Of a DNA stretch of 64,000 nt, positions 45,356 through 55,901 are shown piece by piece (the first letter of the stretch is position 1; each line of letters begins with the position of its first letter). Under the pieces are notes generated by a model. It searched no databases and was not told the origin of the DNA. It was given only the letters and a program-made list of their open reading frames with translations. The DNA is from Pictodentalium vernedei. Its lineage: Eukaryota > Mollusca > Scaphopoda > Dentaliida > Dentaliidae. A program made the translations under genes and the position numbers. The stretch spans positions 530,742,971 through 530,806,970 of the forward strand of contig CM062297.1 in assembly GCA_031216915.1 (NCBI GenBank), read 5' to 3'.

Positions 45356-46380
45356 AACAAGAGCTCGCGTATCGCTGAAGCAATAAAATGTCCCCTACCG
45401 GACTAATGAGCATTAATAATTATACAAATGTTATAACCTAGATGTGATCAGCATGAATTCTGTTGAAGCATTCCAAAAAAGTCTGGAAAACTGATATTTT
45501 TGGCACTTTTCCATATTTTCAAGGGCCATAACTCACACAAGAATAATGCAATCAGCATGAAACTCAAACTTGATCTGTAAGTCATCGTTCTATAGTAGGT
45601 TACCAAGAATGAAATCATTCGGTTGAAGCATTTCCAAAAAAAATTCCGGAAAACTAAAGTGTGACTGACAGACTGACTGACAGACTGACTGACAGACTGA
45701 CAGATGGACAGAGTGAAAATGAAACTTGATCTGTAAGTCATCGTTCTATAGTAGGTTACCAAAAATGAAATCATTCCGTTGAAGCATTTCCAAAAAAAAG
45801 TCCGGAAAACTGATATTTTGGCGCTTTTCCATATTTCCAAGGACCATAACTCACACAAGAATAATGTAATCAGCATGAAACTCAAACTTGATCTGTAAGT
45901 CACCGTTCTATAGTAGGTTACCAAAAATGAAATCATTCCGTTGAAGCGTTTCCAAAAAATGTACGGAAAACTGATATTTTGGCACTTTTCCATATTTCCA
46001 AGGACCAGAACTCACACAGAAATAATGCAATCAGCATGAAACTCAAACTTGATCTGTAAGTCATCGTTCTATAGTAGTCTACCAAATATGAAATCATTCT
46101 GTTGAAGTGTTTCCAAAAAAAGCCTGGTAAACTGATATTTTGGCACTTTTCCATATTTCAAAGGGCCATAACTCACACAAGAATAATGCAATCAGCATGA
46201 AACTCAAACTTGATCTGTAAATCATCGTTCTATAGTAGGTCACCAAAAATAAAATCATTCAGTTGAAGCATTTCCAAAAAAAAGTCTGGAAAACTAAAGT
46301 GTGACTGACAGACTGACAGACTGACGGATGGACAGAGTGCAAACCTATAGTCCCCTCCAGCGATGCCGGTAGGGGACTAA
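45356..46380 (+). mobile_element. Family I element (complete ends)
   Basis: AACAAGAGCTCG starts it. GTCCCCTACCGG (45390-45401) is repeated exactly inverted as CCGGTAGGGGAC (46366-46377). The 3' hairpin 46349-46378 uses AGTCCCCT / AGGGGACT, and its loop CAGCGATGC also mirrors GTATCGCTG at the 5' end. Five monomers of about 158 bp share CTTGATCTGTAAGTC and ATCGTTCTATAGTAGG. GACTGACAGACTGAC blocks lie at about 45663-45712 and 46303-46335. Confidence 0.8.
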
Positions 46381-46414
46381 AAAGCAGGTCACACACCAGC
46401 TCAGACTCTTCATA

Positions 46415-46457
46415 TTAACTGGCCGAGTGCTAAAAGCCACTATCAGGACTTTCAAAA
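46415..46457. mobile_element. Stub of a CTGGTAGAGTG-type MITE cut by L3
   Basis: TTAACTGGCCGAGTGCTAAA matches the outer end of the MITE family at 29114 and 43815. It stops at the 5' end of the L element. Confidence 0.5.
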
Positions 46458-47530
46458 TGAAAGTGTCAATGACACTGTAGCTTAACTTGACTGTGTGTAG
46501 TGTTTGATGAAAAGGATAATGTTCAATGTTTATGAAAGGATTATGAAATAAGACAAGAATTGTGATAATTGAGAACATGTTAATTTATGTTCCCTATATG
46601 CTATGTTTTCAACAAGAATAATTTGAGGTGTAGACTGTACTAAAGAACTGAGGTCCGGGTTAATGTGGCCCTCACAGTTAATGTGTGTCAACCAAAGTTA
46701 ACAACTTAAAATAAAAAAATTCCAAAAGGAGTCATCCTAACAAGTTACAATGAAATCCCTTCATAAATATAACTTGTATACTTTGCTAAACGAATCTAGG
46801 TCATGTGATGGTTTGGCGGTCACAGTTTACCAATCATTACCCAAATAGGAGACTCGTCTAGATATCATACCAAGTTATCAAACCAAGTTACAATGAAATC
46901 CCTTCATAAAAAACAACTTGTAGACAGTGCTAAAGGAATCTAGGTGACCAGGTGGCGGTAACGGCTCACTGCTTGTGACCAAAATAGTAGAGTCTCATCT
47001 AGACATCATACCGAGTTATCCTTCGAAGTTACAATGAAATCACTTCATAAATATGAACTGTAGGATGCGCTAAACAAATCTAGGTCATGTGCCTGTGCAG
47101 CCATCACAGCTGATCGATCACAGCCAAAACAATATGATGTTCTCATCTAGACATTATTCTGAGTCATCCTACAAATTTGCAATGAAATCCCTTCATAAAT
47201 GAAAGCTGTAGACTGTGCTGAAGGAATCTAGGTTACGTGCCCCTACAGACGTCACGGCTGACTGAACCAGACCAAAATATGACGTTCTCATCTGGATATT
47301 ATACAGAGTCATCCTACGAAGTTACAATAAAATCCCTTCATAAATACGACCTGTAGACTGTGCTTAAGGTTTTCAGGTTTTGGGCTAGCGTGGCCATCAA
47401 GGTTGACCGATTGCAACCAAAATGGGACGTTCTCATCTAGACATGACCTTGAACATGCATATGAAATTTCATGTTGATTGGACAAGAACTATGGGGTGTA
47501 GCCTGAGTTAAACAAAATGTGAACAGACTC
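46458..47530 (+). mobile_element. Family L element L3, 3' end lost
   Basis: The 5' palindrome AGTGTCAATGACACT (46462-46476) and AGCTTAACTTG (46479-46489) are intact. About six 146-bp monomers follow. The sequence stops after AAAATGTGAACAGACTCACA without the 3' hairpin. Confidence 0.7.
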
Positions 47531-47759
47531 ACAGTCACAGTGAACATTGCATTACAATTTACTGGATACTGTTTCTGCAGAACATTCCATGACATTACAA
47601 CACTAACTGGAAGGTTTCATCATCATACCTGTTACTGGATTCTATTGAACTTTATTTTGGACCAACTGATAAGTATATTTGTTTTATTTTTCTGTAAACC
47701 ACACATTGTAAAACATATTGTTCCATTTTATTTTCATTTATCATTTTTCATTATTATTT

Positions 47760-48175
47760 TGGAACCCTGTTAATTGAATAGCCACTTTGCCAATGACAAT
47801 TATTCAATTAACAGGAGTATTCAATTAACATGGATTGTGTCACTTTCCTGTATTCTGGAAATAAACTTAGCACTTAATGTGTTATATCTTGTTCGAAAGA
47901 GCTCCACGAGCTCTGTCAAACAAAATATAATAGATTAAATGCCTGTATTGGATATACTGAGGTTAAATAGGTTTATAAACAAAGGAAAACTAGAAGAGTC
48001 ACAGTAATTTCAGGTTACAAGATTTTTTATTCAATTAACAGGAGTTTACTCTATAACCTATATTCAATTAAAAGGTCAAATTTGTACTGGAGGTATGGTA
48101 AATGGTTCTGTGTTGGGAAATTATATTCAATTAGCATAGTTATTCAGTTAAGAGATATCCGTGGGCTCCACTGTA
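47760..48175. mobile_element. pogo/Tigger-like MITE
   Basis: The right end reads GGGCTCCACTGTA, the inverse of TACAGTGGA. The left end keeps GGAACCCTGTTAATTGAATA but has lost CAG. The internal sequence matches 43442-43814. No transposase remains. Confidence 0.65.
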
Positions 48176-49091
48176 TTAATTTAAGAATAGTAAATTGGAG
48201 TTATTGTTGCCTAATCTATTACCATCATTAATATTATACATGGTAACAGACGCCATACCACATATAAATAAAATCAATAGAGCTAGAAGTTTATCAGGAA
48301 ATTATCATTTGTTATCCCCAATTGTCAGCATTGTTAACATGCGGGTCCCCATATAGTGCCCCAGGAGACAACCGATAAGACTTTTCTCTGCCCACTTGAT
48401 GCTGCTACTCAAAGGCTTTCACACCATATAACAAGTATGTGTCTGGCCTCGGCGAGCAAATGTGGAAGTTTGAAAAAAAAGTTTCTATTTTGGACTTTTG
48501 GGGTTCCAATGAGGGGTGCAGGAACATTTTTTTGCCCTGAGTCAAGATTAGGACACCTAATAATGCTACACACCAATTTCAGTTCAACTCAGCTGACTGT
48601 TTCCAAAAGATTGAAATTTTAGACATGCCACACATTTTGCCTCTCCCAGAGCAAGCCTGAATTTTTGTGTAAGAAACTTTCTCTGAACGAACTTGAATCT
48701 ACACCATCATACAAGGCCTCATATCAAATATCAAACTAATGCAGCCAGTTCTTTATAAGAAAAAGATTGTCTTTTTCATCACCAAAAGTGTTAAATGGGG
48801 TCCTCATTTGGTGTGCCTGAATCAATTGATAGGTTTTTCAGCCTAGTTGATTCTACTACTCTTGCAGATGCTTCATATCAAAATACACATATCTGTCTTG
48901 TGTTGTTCAGTGAATATGGACATTTGATTTTTCTGCATAAATCAAGTACATGTATACATCACGCAATAATACTGGTTACCTCAGCAAACTGGTTCTGAAA
49001 ATTGAAAGCTGATAAGGAATAAGATCAAAATGTTGCTTGGAAAACTTTATTTGCACAATCTTTACCACCAAAGGAAGTTGCATACCAAATC

Positions 49092-49327
49092 TTAATCCTT
49101 TACCAAATGCACAAGATATCAAAATTTATCATTTTAAACAATATTTTTTAACTTTTTTTCAAGAAATTTCAAGAAAACAATATCATGAGACCCCTCCCTC
49201 ATTGAAATGAGTTTGATGATTCCAATGGTTGGTCACCAATGGCTTTCTTGTAAAAAATTTTTTTCTTCAGCTCATCCATTTGCAAATTACGTAGTGAATG
49301 CAGCCAATTTGCTAGGTAAAGGATTAA
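49092..49327. mobile_element. TTAA-type MITE, first of an abutting pair
   Basis: TTAATCCTTTACCAAATGC at 49092 and GCTAGGTAAAGGATTAA ending at 49327 are inverted. Its right TTAA (49324-49327) is also the left TTAA of the next copy. Confidence 0.75.
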
Positions 49328-49573
49328 CCCTTTACCCAACGCAGACGATATCAAAATTTATAATTTTAAATATCATTTTTTAAAATTTTTCAAAAACTTT
49401 CAACCAAACCATATCATGTGACCCCCTCACTGGAACGAGCTCAATGAGCTTGTTCCAAAGAGGGGTCACATGATATGGTTTGCTGAAATTTTTTGAAATT
49501 TTTTTTTTTTTTCAGCTGCTGAATTTGCATACTACGTGAGCATATGCGGCCAATTCGTTGGGTAAAGGATTAA
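49324..49573. mobile_element. TTAA-type MITE, second of an abutting pair
   Basis: TTAACCCTTTACCCAACGC at 49324 and CGTTGGGTAAAGGATTAA ending at 49573. The centre holds CCTCACTGGAACGAGCTC and its inverted partner. Confidence 0.8.
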
Positions 49574-49833
49574 AGCAGTGTGACCTGGTGGTCCATGAGA
49601 TTATCTTTTCGGAACATCAGACATTTGAGGCATTGCAACCACCTTATGGGGTGTTAGCAACTTCTTCCGAAAAAACTTGAAAGAGTATCTCATAAAGATA
49701 ATGTGTGTCAAATCTTTTTGAATCTGGCCTTGTGGTTTTGAAGAAAAAGACCGAAATGCAATAGTTAACAGATGCAGGACGACACACCCCAACTGATGAC
49801 GACAACTCACATCGACTTCAAATCAAGTGAGCT

Positions 49834-50626
49834 AACAAGAGGCCCCATGGGACCTGAAGCGCTCACCTTGAACAGAACCCGATAAAAACAGAGTCCAAGA
49901 ATGAATCTGCATTAAGCAATCAATCTCCATAGGATACATTGTCAATCCTTGAGCCCTCAGGAGTGACTAAAATAGTACAAGCATCTTGCCTTTTATTCAA
50001 TTGATTATAATGCAAAAAGTGGAGCTTTCCTATGGAGCCCTTTAATATAACCTATGTGGATTAATCTTAGTTACACACCTCTAAGAGGGTACTTGACAAA
50101 AAAATTAATAATTCTTCTGCTACATGGCCAATTCTGGCTCCCATCCAGGCACTCGATTTGAACAACGTTGAATCTGCCCCCCTCGCCCCCCAGAGATGTT
50201 GTATACCAAATATGAAAGCATTCTGACTGGTGGATCTGAAGAAGAAATTTTTTAAAGAAAATTCCTCATATCACACTAAATTCAAATTTCGGCTGCATAG
50301 CTAACCCAAATATTAACCTAGGGGATCTGAAGAAGATTATTAAAAGTTATCCCCCATATTGCTGTAAGTTAAAGTTTGGGCTTCGATAGGAAGCCCAAAT
50401 ATTAACCTAGGGACTTGGTTTGAACAATCATCCCCCCCCCCCCCCCCCCCCCCCCCATGTTGAGTAGAACAAAAATGCAATGCTCCTTCAGGACCATCAC
50501 TCACACAAACTTTAACTTGAATTGGCCCAGTGGTTTTGGAGAAGACCAAAACATGGTGTTGACGGATGCCAGACAACGGACAGAGAGCGATTGGATAAGC
50601 TCAGCTTGACTTCGTTAAGGTGAGCT
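49834..50626 (+). mobile_element. Short family B element B3, abutting D3
   Basis: AACAAGAGG starts at once after the D3 terminus GAGCT. The 5' hairpin AGGCCC-CAT-GGGACCT is at 49840-49855. GCTCACCTTG (49861-49870) pairs with TAAGGTGAGC near 50616-50625 at 9 of 10 positions. The core is shortened and contains a 25-base C-run (50432-50456). GACGGATGCCAGAC precedes the 3' hairpin. Confidence 0.7.
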
Positions 50627-51264
50627 AAAAAAAGGTTTACCTGACAAAATGGTTACCTGGAGAAGCTGCATGTACAATAACCATTTTTCCAGATCATTTA
50701 AATTTTAATTAGTTTTGCTTCTCCATGTGTGTGACGATTTCTAAATCCAAGAGTCCAGATTACATTCAGCTTGAGATTTATCACAAAATTCTAATCAATA
50801 TAGTCCTAAGCATGGATTGAAATTCAATGAGTGATCAGCAAAATAATGAAACCAACTGACAATTTTAGAAAGAAAAAAAATGAAAACCAATAAAACTTCA
50901 CGAGAGAAAAAATTCATTGCGTGTTATCAGCTGCTAATATTTCATTTCAATTTTTTTATTGGTTGCAACAAAATCTTACAATCAATGATTTATTTTTACG
51001 AGGAAGTGCAGATTTTCACACATGAATGGGTGAAAAACGGATATTTTCTTTGCATCATCATCTGCAATGCTAGGAGATAATATAGTGCTGTAGTGCTTAT
51101 CAGAAAATTACTACATTATATTTATAGAATCATTGTAGTAAGTTACTGTAATGTGGTTTTCGAAGGAAGTACATATATCAGATCACTTCACTGTATGCTG
51201 TAAAGTAAACAAGTGGCTCAGAGTGACATAAAATATTCATCTGAAAAGCAAGGCACAAAATTCT
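50627..51264. other. Interval without recognised gene
   Basis: AT-rich, with short open frames that show no motif. I see no repeat shared with other parts of the window. Confidence 0.5.
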
Positions 51265-54200
51265 ACTAGATGGTGTCACTTGTGTGCAAAGCACACTATA
51301 GTGTATCCCCGCATTTGCATCCTTGACTTTGTATGAATGCTTGATACAAAGAAGAAATGTATTATATGACACACTAAAATCATATTGAGTGGCACAGGTG
51401 ACACAGCTTCGTGCGCACCTACAGATTCCACTGCAACATTTGGGCATGGTTTTAGCGTTTCGAATTACATACATGTACCCAGGGAGTCTTTCGCCGGAAA
51501 CGGTCTAAGAAAACATGAAAGTGGCAACGGTGGCACCCCAAAAATCTGAAACCTTCGTGCACATCTACAGACACTACTGCAACTTTTGAGCATAGTTTTA
51601 GCATTTCAAATTACATACTCTGGGAGCTTTTCGCTGGAAATGATCTTAGAAAACACGAAAGAAAAACGGTGGCACCGCCACGTGGCATCTGAAAAATCTG
51701 AAACCTTTGTATGCATCTACAGACCTTACTGCAACATTTGAGCATGTGTTAAGCATTTCGAATTACTTACCCTAGGAGCCTTTCGCTGGAAACGGTCTAA
51801 GAAAACACAAAAGTGGCAACGGTGACACAGCCACTTAGCACCCAAAAAATCCAAAACCTTCCTACGCATTTACAGACTCAACTGCAACATCTCAGCATGG
51901 TTTTAGCGTTTCGAATTACATACCCTAGGAGCCTTTCGCCGGAAACGGTCTAAGAAAACACAAAAGTGGCAATGGTGGCACAGCCACGTGACACCTGAAA
52001 AATCGGAAACCTTTGTGCACATCTACAGACCCTACTGCAACATCTGAGCATGGTTTTAGCATTCCGAATTACATACCCTTGCAGCCTTTCGCCGGAAATG
52101 GTCTAAGAAAACACGAAAGTGGCAATGGTGTCGCAGCCAGGTGGCAGCTGAAAAATCTGAAATCTCTGTGCGCATCTACAGACCCCACTGCAACATTTGA
52201 GCATGGTTTTAGCATTTCGAATTACATACCCCAGAAGCCTTTCGCCGGAAACGGTCTAAGAAAACACAAAAGTGGCAACGGTGGCACAGCCACGTGGCAC
52301 CTGAAAAATCCAAAACCTTCGTGCGCATCTACAGACCCCACTGCAACATTTGAGCATGGTTTTAGCATTTCGAATTACATACCCTAGGAGCCTTTCGCCG
52401 GAAACGGTCTAAGAAAACACAAAAGTGGCAACGGTGGCACAGCCATGTGGCACCTGAAAAATCCGAAACCTTTGTGCACATCTACAGACCCTACTGCAAC
52501 ATCTGAGCATGCTTTTAGCATTTCGAATTACATACCCTAGGAGCCTTTCGCCTGAAACGGTCGAAGAAAACACAAAAGTGGCAACGGTGGCACAGCCACG
52601 TGGTACCTGAAAAATCGGAAACCTTCGTGCGCATCTACAGACCCCACTACAACATTTGAACATGGTTTTAGTGTTTCGAATTACATACCCTAGGAGCCTT
52701 TCGACGGAAACGGTCTAAGAAAACACGAAAGTGGCAATGGTGGCGCAGCCACATGGCAGCTGAAAAATCCAAAACCTTCGTGCGCATCTACAGACCCCAC
52801 TGCAACATTTGAGCATGGTTTTAGCATTTCAAATTACATACCCTAGGAGCCTTTCGTCGGAAACGGTCTAAGAAAACACAAAAACGGCAACGGTGGCACA
52901 GCCACGTGGCACCTGAAAAATCTGAAACCTTTGTGTGCATCTACAGACCCCACTGCAACATTTGAGCATGGTTTTAGCATTTAGAATTACATACCCTAGG
53001 AGCCTTTCGCCGGAAACGGTCTATGAAAACACAAAAGTGGCAACGGTGGCACAGCCACGTGGCACCTGAAAAATCCGAAACCTTTGTGCGCATCTACAGA
53101 CCCTACTGCAACATTTGAGCATGGTTTTAGCATTTCGAATTACATACCCTAGGAGCCTTTTGCCGCAAACGGGCTAAGAAAACACAAAAGTGGCAATGGT
53201 GGCACAGCCACGTGGCACCTGAAAAATCGGAAACCTTTGTGCACATCTACAGACCCTACTGCAACATTTGAGCATGGTTTTAGCGTTTCGAATTACATAC
53301 CCTAGGAGCCTTTCGCCGGAAACGGTCTAAGAAAACACGAAAGTGGCAATGGTGGCGCAGCCAGGTGGCAGCTGAAAAATCCGAAACCTTCGTGCATATC
53401 TACAGACCCCACTGCAACATTTGAGCATGGTTTTAGCGTTTCGAATTACATACCCTAGGAGCCTATCGCCGGAAACGGTCTAAGAAAACACAAAAGTGGC
53501 AACGGTGGCACAGCCACGTGGCACCTGAAAAATCTGAAACCTTCGTGCGCATCTACAGACCCCACTGCAACATTTGAGCATGGTTTTAGCGTTTAGAATT
53601 ACATACCCTAGGAGCCTTTCGCCGGAAACGGTCTAAGAAAACACGAAAGTGGCTACGGTGGCACAGCCACGTGGCACCTGAAAAATCGGAAACCTTTGTG
53701 CACATCTACAGACCCTACTGCAACATTTGAGCATGGTTTTAGCATTTCGAATTACATACCCTAGGAGCCTTTTGCCGCAAACGGGCTAAGAAAACACAAA
53801 AGTGGCAATGGTGGCACAGCCACGTGGCACCTGAAAAATCAGAAACCTTTGTGCACATCTACAGACCCTACTGCAACATTTGAGCATGGTTTTAGCGTTT
53901 CGAATTACATACCCTAGGAGCCTTTCGCCGGAAACGGTCTAAGAAAACACGAAAGTGGCAACGGTGGCACAGCCACGTGGCACCTGAAAAATCTGAAACC
54001 TTCGTGCACATCTACAGACCCCACTGCAACATTTGAGCATGGTTTTAGCATTTCGAATTACATACCCTAGGAGCCTTTCGCCGGAAACGGTCTAAGAAAA
54101 CACAAAAGTGGCAATGGTGGCACAGCCACGTGGCACCTGAAAAATCTGAAACCTTCGTGCACATCTACAGACCCTACTGCAACATTTGAGCATGGTTTTA

Positions 54201-54786
54201 GCGTTTCGAATTACATACCCTAGGAGCCTTTTGCCGGAAACGGTCTAAGAAAACACGAAAGTGGCTATGGTGGCACAGCCACGTGGCACCCGAAAAATCC
54301 GAAACTTTCGTACGCATCTATAGACCCTACTGCAACATCTGAGCATGGATTTAGCATTTCGAATTACATATCCTATGTACGAGACTTTTGCCGGAAACGG
54401 TCTAAGAAAACACAAAAGTGGCTACGGTGGCACAGCCACGTGGCACCCGAAAAATCCGAAACCTTCCTACATATCTGCAGATCATTTAGCAACACCCTGG
54501 TGTAATTTTAGAACTCCGAATTACATAGGTTGGGACTATTGAGCAAAAAAGTGAAAGAATAACGCATTTTTTAAGTGGCTCCACAGAAGCCACCTGGTGG
54601 CACAAAAATTTAAAAGTTGTATTTTTGGGTTGCACAGACCCTATCGAATAACTGCAGAAAGTTACAGCGTTTCGAATTACAAAACCGAACGTACGGAAGT
54701 ACGGACGTACGGCCGTACGGACGTATGGATGTACGGACGGAGATCATGACAATATCCCCGCATTTTTTAAAATGCAGGGATAATAA
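51265..54786 (+). mobile_element. Family M element M1: 153-bp satellite bounded by Helentron-like ends
   Basis: ACTAGATGG starts it. The 5' hairpin GTGTGC-AAA-GCACAC is at 51282-51296 and TATCCCCGCATTT at 51304-51316. The inverse, AAATGCAGGGATA (12 of 13), is at 54770-54782 in the 3' hairpin 54753-54782. About 20 monomers of 153 bp share TTCGAATTACATACCC, CGGAAACGGTCTAAGAAAAC and ACAGACCCCACTGCAAC. A GTACGGACGTACGG block (about 54688-54740) sits where other families have GACGGAC. 153 bp is 51 codons, so open frames run through several monomers. Confidence 0.8.
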
Positions 54787-54855
54787 CTGGTCTTAACCTG
54801 CAGATAGGTCAAGTAAATCTGACATGGCTGATCCTTTGTTCAGTTGACCTTCTGG

Positions 54856-55216
54856 GAGTGTGGTGGCTCAGTAGGTAGAGATGCAGGCTGCAAGCAGAGA
54901 GGTCCTTGGTTCAAATCCCTCCTATGACAACCATGTTGTGTCCTTGGGCAAGACACTTAATCCCAATTTTTCATATGGTGGCACGGTGGCATTGTGTACA
55001 AAGGCATAATGCACGTCAATGGTGCACTTGTTTCCAAACAATGCTAACTCTGCTTGTGTGGAGTTAACATGTTGGGGAGTCTGACAGTTGCTCGGTGTTG
55101 ATCGGTGGTTCTCTCTGGGAACTTTGGCTTCCTCCACCCATAAAACTTTCTGACACAAGGTGACTCTGGCTCTCAAAAGTGTCGTTAAACCCCAATAAAT
55201 AAATAAATAACTAAAT
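54856..55216 (+). mobile_element. Full-length tRNA-derived SINE, subfamily with GTGTCGTTAAACC tail
   Basis: AGTTGACCTTCTGG is duplicated exactly at 54842-54855 and 55217-55230. The head has an A box and a B box, the core is CCTTGGGCAAGACACTT, and the end is AGTGTCGTTAAACC, then (AAAT)n. The tail differs from that of the neighbouring SINE. The fragment at 10068 is the same subfamily. Confidence 0.9.
54864..54918 (+). promoter_or_regulatory. Internal RNA polymerase III promoter of the SINE
   Basis: TGGCTCAGTAGG (54864-54875) fits the A box and GGTTCAAATCC (54908-54918) fits the B box consensus. The 32-base gap between them is normal for tRNA-type promoters. The surrounding sequence does not fold as a tRNA, so this is not a tRNA gene. 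Confidence 0.8.
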
Positions 55217-55289
55217 AGTTGACCTTCTGGTTAACCATGTTCCTGATTTTTTAATAAGGATTTCAAATTGTCTTAACAAAAAGGCATTT

Positions 55290-55635
55290 GGGAGTGCGGT
55301 GGCTCAGTAGGTCGAGGTGCAGGCTGCAAGCCAAGAGGTCCTCGGTTTGAATCCAGGCTGCGGCAACTGCGTTGTGTCCTTGGGCAAGACACTTCATCTC
55401 ATTGCCCGCATGGGGGCACGATGACGCCGTGTACTAAGGCGTATTGCACGTCGATGGTACGCATGTCTTCAACCAATCTAACCCTGCCTGTGCTGCAGTG
55501 CGGAGTTACAATGTTGGGGAGCTGGCAGCTGCTCGTCATTGCTCGGTGGTTCTCTCAGGGTACTCCGGCTTCCTCCACCCATAAAACTGTTATGGTAATG
55601 ATTAGCCATTGTGCATAAATATGTGACCTTAAACA

Positions 55636-55676
<41 letters not shown>
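55290..55676 (+). mobile_element. Full-length tRNA-derived SINE, subfamily with ATATGTGACC tail
   Basis: AAAAGGCATTT (55279-55289) and AAAAGGCACTT (55677-55687) are a near-exact target duplication. The A box is at 55300-55311 and the B box GGTTTGAATCC at 55344-55354. The core CCTTGGGCAAGACACTT is intact. It ends GCATAAATATGTGACC, then about ten AAAT units. It matches the minus-strand copy at 27028-27398. Confidence 0.9.
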
Positions 55677-55678
<2 letters not shown>

Positions 55679-55901
55679 AAGGCACTTTTTAAACTGAAAG
55701 ACATGACAATGTAAATGAGACAGTTATCCCACCCCCATGTTAACCCATATAGGGAACATCAGGCAAGAAATTTTAATATCAAGATATTTATACTTGTGTA
55801 AGATTATGAGGACATAATATAATAATAGCACATTCATATGTGAACCAGTCTATACTGCATGGAATAGCCGGGAATGTAAAATTAGCATCTGGGTTTACAA
55901 A

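Larger units (their letters stand above)
48330..49833 (+). mobile_element. Family D element D3, decayed, with two TTAA MITEs inside
   Basis: The body resembles D1 after its tandem part (CCATATAACAAGTATG, GTTCCAATGAGGGGTGCAGG). The 3' hairpin ACTCACATCGACTT / AATCAAGTGAGCT (49805-49833) closes it. The 5' end is not defined. Two MITEs occupy 49092-49573. Confidence 0.5.
54787..55901. other. Spacer between the two M elements
   Basis: It consists mainly of two SINEs (54856-55216 and 55290-55676) plus about 350 bp of otherwise unassigned sequence. Confidence 0.7.

Noticed and set aside
45448-45993. Minus-strand open frame of 181 residues
   Set aside because: It follows the repeated monomers of family I (RTMTYRSSLSFML occurs several times), and the conservation is at the DNA repeat level.
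48356-48622. Open frame of 88 residues at 48356
   Set aside because: The sequence is the body of a D-type element; its counterpart in other copies is not an open frame.
52013-52387. Open frame of 124 residues in the M array
   Set aside because: The 153-bp monomer is a multiple of three, so any stop-free monomer extends the frame. Most monomers carry stops.
54864-54918. tRNA gene
   Set aside because: The A and B boxes are good, but the acceptor, anticodon and other arms do not pair, and the sequence continues into a SINE core and tail.
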